6,410 nt of DNA from N074bin45 sp039587475 (GTDB taxonomy: Bacteria; Gemmatimonadota; Gemmatimonadetes; Gemmatimonadales; GWC2-71-9): the NCBI GenBank assembly GCA_039587475.1, contig JBDHIK010000138.1, forward strand, positions 1 through 6,410, read 5' to 3'. The notes under the pieces are model-generated. The model did no database searches, was not told where the DNA came from, and saw only the letters and a program-made list of their open reading frames with translations. Numbering within the stretch: position 1 is the stretch's first letter; every line of letters starts with the position of its first letter. Positions 1 through 6,410 of the stretch are shown here, piece after piece. Position numbers and translations under genes: made by a program.

Positions 1-1
1 C

Positions 2-94
2 GACTTCAGCCTGAGCGACCTCGTGGACGAGCCCAACGCCACGGCCGAGGCCAAGAACCAGACCTGGACCGTGCGGGCCGCGTTCGGGATCTAG
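2..94 (+). CDS. 3' end of an unidentified gene, possibly an outer-membrane beta-barrel protein
   Basis: Only the last 30 codons and a TAG stop are in the window. The frame starting at base 2 ends with the residues WTVRAAFGI. It is chosen because it is open from the left edge and stops just before an intergenic hairpin, which fits a gene end. The final residues alternate polar and hydrophobic, as in the last strand of an outer-membrane barrel. However, the terminal residue is Ile, not the usual Phe or Trp, so this is only suggestive. The gene converges on the TonB-dependent receptor, whose stop lies about 100 bp away. Thirty residues are too few to name a family, and the function is left open. 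Confidence 0.5.
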   Translation, partial: DFSLSDLVDEPNATAEAKNQTWTVRAAFGI

Positions 95-125
95 CGGCGG
101 CCTCGCCCCCGGGCGACGGTACCCA

Positions 126-158
126 GAAGCCGGCAGCGGATGATCCGCTGCCGGCTTC
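126..158. terminator. Perfect 15-bp hairpin between convergent genes, probable bidirectional terminator
   Basis: GAAGCCGGCAGCGGA (126-140) is followed by the loop TGA and then its exact reverse complement (144-158). The hairpin lies between the stop of the left-edge gene (94) and the stop of the minus-strand receptor (193), where a terminator serving both strands would be expected. Neither strand has a T-run after the stem, so it is not a textbook intrinsic terminator. GC-rich genomes often have such tail-less hairpins, which may terminate weakly or protect the 3' ends of both transcripts. The repeat is seen directly; its role is inferred. Confidence 0.65.
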
Positions 159-192
159 GCTACTCATGGGTGCGATGGCCTCATGTCTCGCC

Positions 193-2517
193 CTAGAACT
201 CTACGTTCACGCCGATCGTCGGCAGGATGCCGATCGATTCGTTGGCCTCGACCGACTGGGTACTGAAGTCCCAGCGAACGCCGCTGACGTTCTGCCGATT
301 GGTGAGGTTCTGAATGTCGGGGTAGACCTCGAGTTGCAGGCCGGGGAAGCTCCAGCGCCGGTCGACGCGGACGTCGAGGGCGTAGAAGGTCGGAAGGCGG
401 GAGCCCTCGTTGTAGCGCGTAAAGTCGAGCCGGCCTTCATCGGGGCCCGACTCGATGTACGGTGTGGTGGGAAGGCCGCTTGCCAGCCGCCACTTGGCGT
501 TGATCTCCCACGACCGGCTCAGGCGGTAGCCGGCCCCAAGCGTCATGATGAACCGGGTGTCGTACTGGCCCGTCCGGGGCCTCCCCTCCAGTGACGTGAA
601 CTCAGCTCGGGCCAGGCTGGTGCTGAGCAGCCCGTACCACGGGGTGTCGCTGAAGCGCTTCTGGATCAGGAGTTCCGCTCCGTAGGTGGTGCCGGTCCCG
701 GTGCTGACCAGGGGCTCCAGTCCCAGGGGGATGTCGGTGGTGGCGTCCTCGAACCCGGTGGGTGCCAGCACCGCCTGCGGCCGGAACACCCGCGCCGGGT
801 AGTCGCGGTAGCGGCGGTAGAACCCTTCGACCTGGAACTTGAGGTCGGGCCGCACCAGGCGCCGGTAGCCGCCGATGAGTTGGTCGGATCGGATGGGCAC
901 GAGTTGTTCCGGGTTTCCAGGGTCACCGACGAGCCAGATGAAGGAAGGCGCCTGGTGAAACCGACCCACGGTCATGGTCAGGGACGATGTGGGTGACAGA
1001 CCGTAGGCGAGGCCCAGTCGGGGATCGGCTCGCCACGCCTGCGTCAGGTAGTCGTAGTACTGCACCCGCGTGCCCAGGGTCGCCGTCAGCCGGCGCGACA
1101 GATCGTAATCCAGTTCGGCGTAGCTCGCGTTCTGCAGGGTCGTGAACGAGGTGTCGACGGTGAGAGGCTCAGGGTTGAAGTTCTGGTCCGTCCGGACCGC
1201 GCCGTCGACGAAGACCTGGTAGCGGAGGTCGTCGCCCCACTTGAGCAGGTTGCCGACCTCGAAACGCAGCCGGTTCGAGGCCTGCCAGCTGAGTGCGGCG
1301 CGCAGCGTCGTGATGCCTTCCCGTGACTGGTTCGCCACCAGGGGGACCGGCGGGGTGGTGAAGGCCAGCTGGCTGGTCCGGAAGTCGGTGAACGTCCGGC
1401 CCAGGGTCACGCTCAGGAGACCCCGGCGCAGGTAGTGATCCCAGGTCAGTCCGGCAAAGTACTGTTTCTGGTCCGGCGCCAGGATACGACTGTTGTCCTC
1501 CCGGTCCTCGACGGTGGTGTTGTTGAAGGTCACTTCGTCCAGCGCGCCGATGGCGGTGAAGGACAGCCGGTTCCGGTCGTCGAGGGTGTAGTTGACCTTG
1601 AGCGTGGCGTCCCAGTAGGCCGGAATGAAACTGAAGTCGGCCAGCTTGAAGAGGAGGTCGAGGTAGCTGCGCCGCACGCCGACCATGAAGGACGCGCGCT
1701 TGCCGATGGGGCCCTCCGCGATCAGACCAAACCCCGTCGCGGACAGGTTGGCGATGGCCGAGAACCGTTCGCGGTTGCCTTCCCGCAATCGGATCGACGT
1801 GAGCGAAGCGGTGCGGTCGCCGTAGGCCACGCCGAAGCCACCGCTCGAGAACTGCGCCTGGTCGACGAACTCGATGTTGATGAGCGACAGTGGACCGCCG
1901 GTGGACCCCTGGGTGCCGAAATGGTTGATGTTGGGCACCGGCAACCCATCCACCAGGAACAGGTTCTCGAAGGGCGCGCCGCCGCGCACGATGAGGTCGT
2001 TGCGGCCACCCGAGGTGACACCCACCCCCGGCAGCAGCGCCACGGCCCGAACGACGTCCTCCTGCACGCCGGGGGCGCGGCGAATCTGCTCCGCCTCGAG
2101 GGTCTCCGACGCCGTGGGAGCGCGGAGGCTCTCCTCGAAGTAGTTCGGCTGGACCTCGATGGTCTCGAGCTCATAGGGGAGGGGCTCGAGCGCGATGTCG
2201 ATCTGGAGCGGTCGCCCCGAACCGATCCGGAGATCGGTCCGGATGAGCGGTCGGAAGCCGATAGCGATGACCTGGAGTCGATACTGTCCCGGGGGCACGT
2301 TGGTGAAGCGATAGCCGCCCGTTCCGTCGGTCATGTCGTTCCGGTCGAGGCCCAGGAGTGTCACCCGGGCGGCAGCAATGCCGCGTCGTGACACCGCGTC
2401 CACGATCCGACCGGTGAGGGTGCCGGTGCGCGAACTGTCGGTCTGGGCCAAAACGTCCGAGCTGACCGCAGGGATCATGATGAGGACGAACAGGGCCACC
2501 GAAAGACAACGTCGCAT
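193..2517 (-). CDS. TonB-dependent receptor with N-terminal carboxypeptidase-regulatory-like domain
   Basis: This is an outer-membrane receptor expected to import a bulky ligand using TonB/ExbBD energy; the substrate cannot be read from the sequence. It has 774 residues from the ATG at 2517. Residues 1-24 form a signal peptide (MRR, a hydrophobic core, then DVLA|Q). Residues 33-112 are a CarboxypepD_reg-like beta-sandwich (GTLTGRIVD, then GYRFTNVPPGQYRL). A possible TonB box is ETIEV (118-122). The plug spans about 130-245, with DLIVRGG (174-180), FLVDGLPVPNINHFG (187-201) and GGFGVAYGDR (226-235). The rest is a barrel rich in alternating strands, ending in NVEF with a terminal Phe as in the beta-signal. 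The frame stays open upstream to 2727, but that extension would cover the divergent promoter and the PadR start. No clear Shine-Dalgarno precedes 2517. A TTG at 2580 behind AAGG (2593-2590) is a weaker alternative that adds 21 residues. Length and domain order are normal for the family. Confidence 0.93.
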   Translation of the reverse strand: MRRCLSVALFVLIMIPAVSSDVLAQTDSSRTGTLTGRIVDAVSRRGIAAARVTLLGLDRNDMTDGTGGYRFTNVPPGQYRLQVIAIGFRPLIRTDLRIGSGRPLQIDIALEPLPYELETIEVQPNYFEESLRAPTASETLEAEQIRRAPGVQEDVVRAVALLPGVGVTSGGRNDLIVRGGAPFENLFLVDGLPVPNINHFGTQGSTGGPLSLINIEFVDQAQFSSGGFGVAYGDRTASLTSIRLREGNRERFSAIANLSATGFGLIAEGPIGKRASFMVGVRRSYLDLLFKLADFSFIPAYWDATLKVNYTLDDRNRLSFTAIGALDEVTFNNTTVEDREDNSRILAPDQKQYFAGLTWDHYLRRGLLSVTLGRTFTDFRTSQLAFTTPPVPLVANQSREGITTLRAALSWQASNRLRFEVGNLLKWGDDLRYQVFVDGAVRTDQNFNPEPLTVDTSFTTLQNASYAELDYDLSRRLTATLGTRVQYYDYLTQAWRADPRLGLAYGLSPTSSLTMTVGRFHQAPSFIWLVGDPGNPEQLVPIRSDQLIGGYRRLVRPDLKFQVEGFYRRYRDYPARVFRPQAVLAPTGFEDATTDIPLGLEPLVSTGTGTTYGAELLIQKRFSDTPWYGLLSTSLARAEFTSLEGRPRTGQYDTRFIMTLGAGYRLSRSWEINAKWRLASGLPTTPYIESGPDEGRLDFTRYNEGSRLPTFYALDVRVDRRWSFPGLQLEVYPDIQNLTNRQNVSGVRWDFSTQSVEANESIGILPTIGVNVEF

Positions 2518-2660
2518 GCCAGAAGCTAGCGAGACGACGGGCCACGCGGCACCGCGTTTGGATGACCGGCCGGGCACCAACGCCGTCGTCCTTATCTCCA
2601 CCCGGTCGAGGGTTGGGACCGAGTTCCGCGCAGGCGAAACCAGGGCTCGCGTGGTCGCGT

Positions 2661-2699
2661 AATACAGGCTACAGGCATATATTACTCCTTGCCTGTATT
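2661..2699. promoter_or_regulatory. Candidate PadR operator (inverted repeat with a duplicated half-site)
   Basis: AATACAGGC (2661-2669) and GCCTGTATT (2691-2699) are exact 9-bp inverted repeats 21 bp apart. A second TACAGGC (2670-2676) abuts the first and pairs with GCCTGTA (2691-2697) across a 14-bp spacer, putting the half-site centres 21 bp apart, about two helical turns. The site therefore has three half-sites in the order forward, forward, reverse. PadR proteins usually repress from palindromes over or near their own promoter, and this repeat surrounds the AT-rich -10-like sequence next to the padR-type gene. The repeat is seen directly; binding by this PadR is inferred. Confidence 0.65.
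2678..2683 (+). promoter_or_regulatory. Possible -10 element for the PadR gene
   Basis: TATATT matches the sigma-70 -10 consensus at five of six positions. It would place transcription start near 2690, about 29 nt before the GTG start. No good -35 is found 16-18 bp upstream. On the opposite strand the same island reads TAATAT (2684-2679), a weaker -10 candidate for the receptor gene, so the two promoters may overlap back to back inside the inverted repeat. Confidence 0.35.
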
Positions 2700-2707
2700 C
2701 ACTCACA

Positions 2708-2712
2708 CGGAG
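2708..2712 (+). promoter_or_regulatory. Ribosome binding site setting the PadR start at GTG 2719
   Basis: CGGAG lies six bases before the GTG at 2719. The earlier in-frame TTG at 2689 lies inside the candidate operator and has no such site, and the later ATG at 2764 also lacks one. This favours GTG. Confidence 0.6.
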
Positions 2713-2718
2713 CGACAC

Positions 2719-3090
2719 GTGACTCACTCTCCCGCGGCCGAATCAGCCAACCCATTGAGTGCCATGGACTTTCACGTCTTGATGGTGCTCAGTGAAGGGC
2801 CCTCGTACGGCTACTCTATAATGAAGGCGGTCGTCGATCACTCCGGTGGAGCGGTCAGCCCGGACATCGGCTCCCTGTATCGGGTGCTCGCCAGGTTGAT
2901 GGGCGAGGGATGGGTGGCCGAGACACCGCCGCCCGCCGACGCCCCCCCGGCCTCGCGGGGACGGACCCGCCGCTACTACCACCTGACCGAGGACGGACGG
3001 AGGGTCGCTCTCGCGGAGGCGAGCCGCCTGGCGCGGATGGTGGACCTGGCCAGAGAGCGTGACCTGCTGTCTCCCGAGCGCGCCTCGTGA
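2719..3090 (+). CDS. PadR family transcriptional regulator
   Basis: This is a winged-helix DNA-binding protein of 123 residues from GTG 2719, a normal length for short PadR proteins with a reduced C-terminal dimerisation part. The N-terminal helix region MDFHVLMVLSEGPSYGYSIM (16-35) has the family's conserved 'GP.YGY.I' element. SPDIGSLYRVLARLMGEGWV (47-66) is the recognition-helix region. A Pro/Ala-rich linker (69-80) leads to the wing, RRYYHLTEDGRR (84-95), and a final helix with ARMVDLARERDLL (105-117). This variant is familiar from Acidobacteriota and Gemmatimonadota, often beside ABC-type macrolide-export permease genes; none is present here. The gene diverges from the TonB-dependent receptor across a shared inverted repeat, so autoregulation and receptor control are plausible. 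No ligand can be predicted. Confidence 0.95.
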   Translation: MTHSPAAESANPLSAMDFHVLMVLSEGPSYGYSIMKAVVDHSGGAVSPDIGSLYRVLARLMGEGWVAETPPPADAPPASRGRTRRYYHLTEDGRRVALAEASRLARMVDLARERDLLSPERAS

Positions 3091-3103
3091 CCGGGGCCGA
3101 ATT

Positions 3104-3120
3104 GCGTCCCGTCAGGACGC
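3104..3120. terminator. Weak hairpin after the PadR gene
   Basis: GCGTCC (3104-3109) and GGACGC (3115-3120) form a perfect 6-bp stem with a 5-nt loop, 13 bp after the PadR stop. A second small repeat, GCGGCG-AA-CGCCGC (3148-3161), sits nearer the kinase stop. Neither has a T-run. They lie in the 75-bp convergent gap where termination is expected, but the stems are short for such a GC-rich sequence and may be chance. Confidence 0.3.
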
Positions 3121-3165
3121 CCTGGCTCTAGCGGAACGTCATGGTCAGCGGCGAACGCCGCCGTG

Positions 3166-5862
3166 TCATTTCACTTCCCGTGCCGGGTCGAACCCATCGA
3201 TGACGTGAATGTCCCGTCGGACCTCGAGCGCCTCACACGTCACCTCTGAGCCGTCCCGTGCCACGGTGAGGTAACCGCAGTCGTCAGGGACGTCGAGCAC
3301 CAGGGCTTCAGAACCTCCGGCAACGGGAACGCGGTACACGCCACCCCGCCTGACGTCTGGGCGTTGTGACGCATTCCGATAGAACCACACCTGATCGCCG
3401 ATCCAGCCCATGACCCACCAGGTGCCGGTTTGCAGGTGCCGGAGTGAGCCGTCGTCCACGTTGAGGATCCAGGTGTCGATTTCCGATGTCACGGCGGCAT
3501 ATGGCCATTCGGGTGACATGACCATCCCCTCGAAGGCAAACTCACAACGGTCGTCGCATTGCAGTTGTTGCAGCCGTCCTTCCCCACTGATCCGGTCGAT
3601 CACCAGGATCTTGTCGCGCCGGTACATGGTCATGGCTGCCAGCCGGGAGCCGTCGGGTGACCAGGCGAGCTCGCATGGTTCCTCAGGGACATCGAGCGGC
3701 TCGACGCGGCCGGTGGCGATCTCCAGGATCACCGGCACGGGTCCTCCGCCTTCCCCGGCGCGGACCTCGGGGAGCGCCAGGTAGCGGCCGTCTGGCGATG
3801 GTGTGACGGACGCACACTGGCCGATGACCACACCGCGCCGACTCGCCAGTGACTCCTGTCGGCCGGAGCCGTCGATGGCCACGACGTCGTAGCCGTCCGG
3901 CGTCTCCCGGACGCCCAGGACGCGACCGTCGAACAGATAGAAATCGGCGCTCCACGATGCCGTGCCCCGAGTCAGCATCGCCACCGTGTTGTCCTGCCAC
4001 GCGGGTGTGTCGTCGAGGACGATGCGCTTGAGGTTGCTGTTGGCGAAGCCGCTGCCATAGACCAGGCGGCGGCCGTCGGCCGAGACGCTGGTCGTGGCGG
4101 GCTCGACCAGGCCGGGATATACGAGCGTCGGCTGGCCGGCCGCTTCGCCGCTGACCGGGTCGACGGGGAGGAAATTCAGGTCCGCACTGCCGCTACCGCC
4201 CTCGCGGCTCGTGGCCAGGTACAGGCCGCGGCCGTCGGCGGACCAGCTTACCAGCTGGCCCGTTGCCGCGGGCAGGATCCCGGGGCCGGATGCGCCGTCC
4301 GTCGACGTGACGCCGGTCCTGGCCCGGCGCAGTGAATCAAATCCGCTGTAGGCCAGCCACTGTCCGTCCGGAGACAGCTGGGCGATCCCCAGCTGCTCGA
4401 TTCCGGGGGGCCGGAACAGATCGTCTCCGACGGGGCCGTCCGCTCCGACCCGGAGCTGGCCCGCGTCGTTGCCGGCATAGAGCCACTGCGCCCCGAGACT
4501 GAGCACCACCAGCCCGTCCCGTCCCACGTCCTGGAGGAGGACACCATTGGCCGCCACCAGGTGCCGCAGGTCGAGCGCGAGCTGCGCTTCGCCGCCCAGG
4601 CGAGGGACGGAATAGATTCCGTCACCGGCAAACGCGGTGGAGATGTACAGCCGTGATCCGTCCGGCGACCAGGCCGGCCGGGCGAGCGAGATGCCGGCCG
4701 GCGCGGTGAAGATCTCCGACGTTCCACCGCCATCCAGGTCCGCCAGCATGACCCGTCGCATGTCGCTCGTGGTGTAGGCGACGGTACGTCCGTCCGGCGC
4801 CAGATCGACGGTGACGACGTCGCCGGTAAAGGTGACCTGGCGGTCGGGCGGGAGTGCCCCCAACGTCATCGTGCCTGGGTCCCGTCCGGCCAGTACCACG
4901 GCGGCGACCGCCAGTGCCAGGATGGCGACCGCCCCGATGGCCAGCGGCAGCCGGGACCCGCGCTTGGGCGGCTCGGTCCATCCGCTGACGGGCCTGGTCG
5001 CGGTGGGCGTCATGCCCCCGCTTGGCGTGGCCAGGAGCTCCAATCGGTCCGCCAACTCGTTGGCGGACTGCCAGCGGTCGGCCGGCCTTTTGGCGAGGGC
5101 CCGCATGACGAGTTCTTCGAGAGGCGCCGCGACCGATATGCGGTACTTGGTCACCGGCTCGACCGCCTCGGTGACGTGAGCCGCCAGGATCTCCTGGGGT
5201 GAGTTCTTGACGAATGGCGCCCGCCCCGCCAGCAGTTCGTAGCCAACGGCGCCCACGGCATAGATGTCGGCCCGGTGATCGACGTTGGGGTCGGCGGCGG
5301 CTTGCTCAGGTGCCATGTACGACGGGGTGCCCAGCGCGATGCCGGCGGTGGTGAGTTTGTTGCGGCCGGTGGCCTCACTCACGGCCTTGGCCACGCCGAA
5401 GTCGGTCACCATGGCGTGACGTCCTGACAGCATGATGTTCTCGGGCTTGATGTCCCGGTGGACCACGCCCAGCTGGTGGGCATAGGCCAGGGCGTCGGTG
5501 ACGTCGCGCAGGATGCGGACGGCGTCCCCGACCGGGAGCTCGCCTTCGCGATCCAGCCGTTGGCGCAGCGATTCCCCTTCCACGTAGGGCATGACATAGA
5601 ACAGGAAGCCGTCGGCTTCGCCCGAGTCGTGAAGCGGGACGATGTGGGGGTGCTGGAGCTTGGCCGCGATGGCGATCTCGCGATGGAACCGTTCGGGTCC
5701 CATGGTGCTGGCCAATTCGCTCCGCAGCACCTTCAAGGCGACCTGGCGTCCGTGCTTGCGGTCCTCCGCCAGATAGACCGTCGCCATGCCGCCGGCGCCG
5801 ATCTCCCGTTCGATGTGGTAGCGGTCGGCCAGGGCGGTCGTGAGGTTGTCGATGTTGGGCAT
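3166..5862 (-). CDS. Membrane-anchored Ser/Thr protein kinase with C-terminal PD40/TolB-like propeller
   Basis: This is a Hanks-type kinase expected to phosphorylate cytoplasmic proteins in response to something sensed outside the membrane. From ATG 5862 it has 898 residues. The kinase domain (about 15-275) has the glycine loop GAGGMATV (22-29), Lys44 in VALK, Glu62 in the C-helix, catalytic HRDIKPEN (135-142), DFG (154-156) and APE (184-186). All key residues are present, so it should be active. Thr171, Thr172 and Thr179 are activation-loop candidates. A single membrane segment (about 304-326) follows a Pro-rich linker. The remainder carries repeated 'SPDG..LAY'-type blades, for example near 354, 399, 497, 540, 593, 688 and 734, a beta-propeller probably outside the cytoplasm. 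Six cysteines occur only in residues 683-876. The frame is open to 6018, but that would overlap the hydrolase end; ATG 5880 (six residues longer) is a real alternative. No good Shine-Dalgarno is seen at either. Confidence 0.95.
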   Translation of the reverse strand: MPNIDNLTTALADRYHIEREIGAGGMATVYLAEDRKHGRQVALKVLRSELASTMGPERFHREIAIAAKLQHPHIVPLHDSGEADGFLFYVMPYVEGESLRQRLDREGELPVGDAVRILRDVTDALAYAHQLGVVHRDIKPENIMLSGRHAMVTDFGVAKAVSEATGRNKLTTAGIALGTPSYMAPEQAAADPNVDHRADIYAVGAVGYELLAGRAPFVKNSPQEILAAHVTEAVEPVTKYRISVAAPLEELVMRALAKRPADRWQSANELADRLELLATPSGGMTPTATRPVSGWTEPPKRGSRLPLAIGAVAILALAVAAVVLAGRDPGTMTLGALPPDRQVTFTGDVVTVDLAPDGRTVAYTTSDMRRVMLADLDGGGTSEIFTAPAGISLARPAWSPDGSRLYISTAFAGDGIYSVPRLGGEAQLALDLRHLVAANGVLLQDVGRDGLVVLSLGAQWLYAGNDAGQLRVGADGPVGDDLFRPPGIEQLGIAQLSPDGQWLAYSGFDSLRRARTGVTSTDGASGPGILPAATGQLVSWSADGRGLYLATSREGGSGSADLNFLPVDPVSGEAAGQPTLVYPGLVEPATTSVSADGRRLVYGSGFANSNLKRIVLDDTPAWQDNTVAMLTRGTASWSADFYLFDGRVLGVRETPDGYDVVAIDGSGRQESLASRRGVVIGQCASVTPSPDGRYLALPEVRAGEGGGPVPVILEIATGRVEPLDVPEEPCELAWSPDGSRLAAMTMYRRDKILVIDRISGEGRLQQLQCDDRCEFAFEGMVMSPEWPYAAVTSEIDTWILNVDDGSLRHLQTGTWWVMGWIGDQVWFYRNASQRPDVRRGGVYRVPVAGGSEALVLDVPDDCGYLTVARDGSEVTCEALEVRRDIHVIDGFDPAREVK

Positions 5863-5963
5863 GGGCGTAAAGTGGGCCATTCCGTGGTGGGCCGCCAGGA
5901 GAGACGTGAGGTGTGCGCCAGGGAATCGGCCGGCCCCGCTTGGCAGGTGGTCGTACGGTGCGG

Positions 5964-6410
5964 CTACCGGGCCGTTGTGGTAGTCAGGGCCCGGGCCAGG
6001 GCCTCGAGGGTCTCCCACCCTGCGTCCGAGTCGAGCCGCGCCGCGTTGCTGGTATTCACCACCGCGATGACGGCCCGCCGGGTCTGGGGGTCGAAATACA
6101 GCATCGACCGGAAGCCCGCCTGGTCTCCCGTATGACCCACCACGGTGTGTTCGTCCAGGGGATAGCTCTGAAACGCCAACCCGGCGAAGCCCGCACTCGG
6201 GTCGGCGTCGTCGTGGGCCGCCACATTTCGCGCAGGGTGGCGGGGTCGAGGACGAGGCCGTACCGGGCCGACTCGGAGGCCGGCGAGCCGGTGAGGAACG
6301 CCGCGTAGGTTGCCAGGTCTCCGAGGGGCGCGTTCCACCCGCTGTTGGGGATGGTGATGCCGGGGTCGAAGTCCGGTCCGTGCGCGACGACGACCTCGAC
6401 GCCCGCCGTG
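5964..6410 (-). CDS. Serine hydrolase (beta-lactamase family), C-terminal part, reading frame broken
   Basis: The C-terminal portion of a PF00144-type serine hydrolase runs in from the right edge and stops with TAG at 5964. Members act as esterases, peptidases or beta-lactamase-like enzymes. From 6409 to 6215 one frame reads NSGWNAPLGDLATYAAFL and then LDPATLREMWRP, typical of the family after the YxN motif. From 6215 downward the adjacent frame reads DPSAGFAGLAFQSY, then GHTGDQAGFRSMLYFDP, carrying the third active-site box as His-Thr-Gly (6126-6134). The original frame would stop at 6056. The SxxK and YxN motifs lie outside the window. About 148 residues are visible if the frames are joined. 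The stop lies 101 bp before the kinase start in the same direction, so an operon is possible. It may be a sequencing error or a true pseudogene. Confidence 0.85.
   Translation of the reverse strand, partial: HGGRRGRRRARTGLRPRHHHPQQRVERAPRRPGNLRGVPHRLAGLRVGPVRPRPRPRHPARNVAAHDDADPSAGFAGLAFQSYPLDEHTVVGHTGDQAGFRSMLYFDPQTRRAVIAVVNTSNAARLDSDAGWETLEALARALTTTTAR
6213..6217 (-). other. Apparent -1 frameshift site in the serine hydrolase gene
   Basis: On the coding strand the frame change falls at CGG-CCC-ACG (6220 down to 6212). Adding one C to the CCC run (GGG at 6215-6217 on the plus strand) joins the two family-typical halves as WRP then HDDADPSAG. The switch must lie between the WRP codons and the DPSAG codons, so the exact missing base is uncertain. 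No canonical X-XXY-YYZ slippery heptamer is present. Confidence 0.75.

Larger units (their letters stand above)
2518..2718. promoter_or_regulatory. Divergent intergenic region shared by the receptor and PadR genes
   Basis: About 200 bp lie between the ATG of the receptor (2517, minus) and the GTG of the regulator (2719, plus). The half near PadR holds the window's only clear AT-rich stretch (about 2677-2687) flanked by inverted repeats. The half near the receptor is GC-rich and would be a leader of roughly 150 nt if the receptor promoter lies in the AT-rich island. That leader contains a small perfect inverted repeat, ACGCGG-CA-CCGCGT (2544-2557), about 27 nt before the receptor ATG. I see no coding sequence I can support here. 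Confidence 0.7.

Noticed and set aside
1435..2391. 318-codon open frame on the plus strand
   Set aside because: It lies wholly antisense to the TonB-dependent receptor, has no recognisable domain and its composition (Glu, Val, Gly, Arg rich) is typical of a GC-rich antisense shadow.
2518..2727. Upstream extension of the receptor frame to an ATG at 2727
   Set aside because: It would place 70 residues before a clear signal peptide and run through the operator-like repeat and the PadR start.
5863..6018. Upstream extension of the kinase reading frame to an ATG at 6018
   Set aside because: The extra residues are low-complexity Gly/Pro/His sequence, overlap the hydrolase coding end and lie before the family-typical start shortly ahead of the kinase domain.
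5458..6135. 225-codon open frame on the plus strand across the kinase start and hydrolase end
   Set aside because: It is antisense to both the kinase catalytic region and the hydrolase C-terminus, each strongly supported by motifs; it has no domain of its own.
6205..6225. Programmed -1 ribosomal frameshift in the hydrolase
   Set aside because: No slippery heptamer of the usual form is present, and a homopolymer indel explains the frame change more simply.
1..6410. CRISPR array, tRNA, rRNA, insertion sequence or phage remnant
   Set aside because: I found no regularly spaced repeats, no tRNA- or rRNA-like sequence, no transposase or integrase motifs and no terminal inverted repeats with target duplications.

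Overview
The window is GC-rich (roughly two thirds G+C by eye) and carries genes of a type common in Gemmatimonadota, with Acidobacteriota as second choice. These are a TonB-dependent receptor with an N-terminal carboxypeptidase-regulatory-like domain, a PadR regulator of the 'SPDIGSLYRVLARL' type, a membrane-anchored Ser/Thr kinase with a PD40/TolB-like propeller, and a beta-lactamase-fold serine hydrolase. The assignment rests on family recognition, not on a marker gene.

Layout from left to right. Positions 2-94 (+) hold the last 30 codons of a gene that may encode an outer-membrane protein. A perfect 15-bp hairpin (126-158) separates it from a convergent TonB-dependent receptor gene on the minus strand (193-2517). 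A roughly 200-bp divergent intergenic region follows. It holds the only AT-rich island of the window and an inverted repeat, TACAGGC-N14-GCCTGTA, that looks like an operator. The PadR gene (2719-3090, +) reads away from it. After a short convergent gap comes a long receptor-like Ser/Thr kinase on the minus strand (3166-5862). Upstream of it, in the same direction, is the C-terminal part of a serine hydrolase (5964 to the right edge), whose reading frame is broken by an apparent single-base deletion near 6215-6217.

How the parts may work together. The clearest unit is the divergent PadR/receptor pair, where PadR probably controls itself and perhaps the receptor through the shared repeat. The hydrolase and kinase lie in tandem with a 101-bp gap and could be co-transcribed. 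No sequence evidence links the kinase to the receptor beyond proximity. I see no mobile element, CRISPR array, tRNA or rRNA. The families are all known; the less ordinary points are the operator architecture, the PadR/receptor pairing, the cysteine cluster in the kinase sensor domain and the frameshift.
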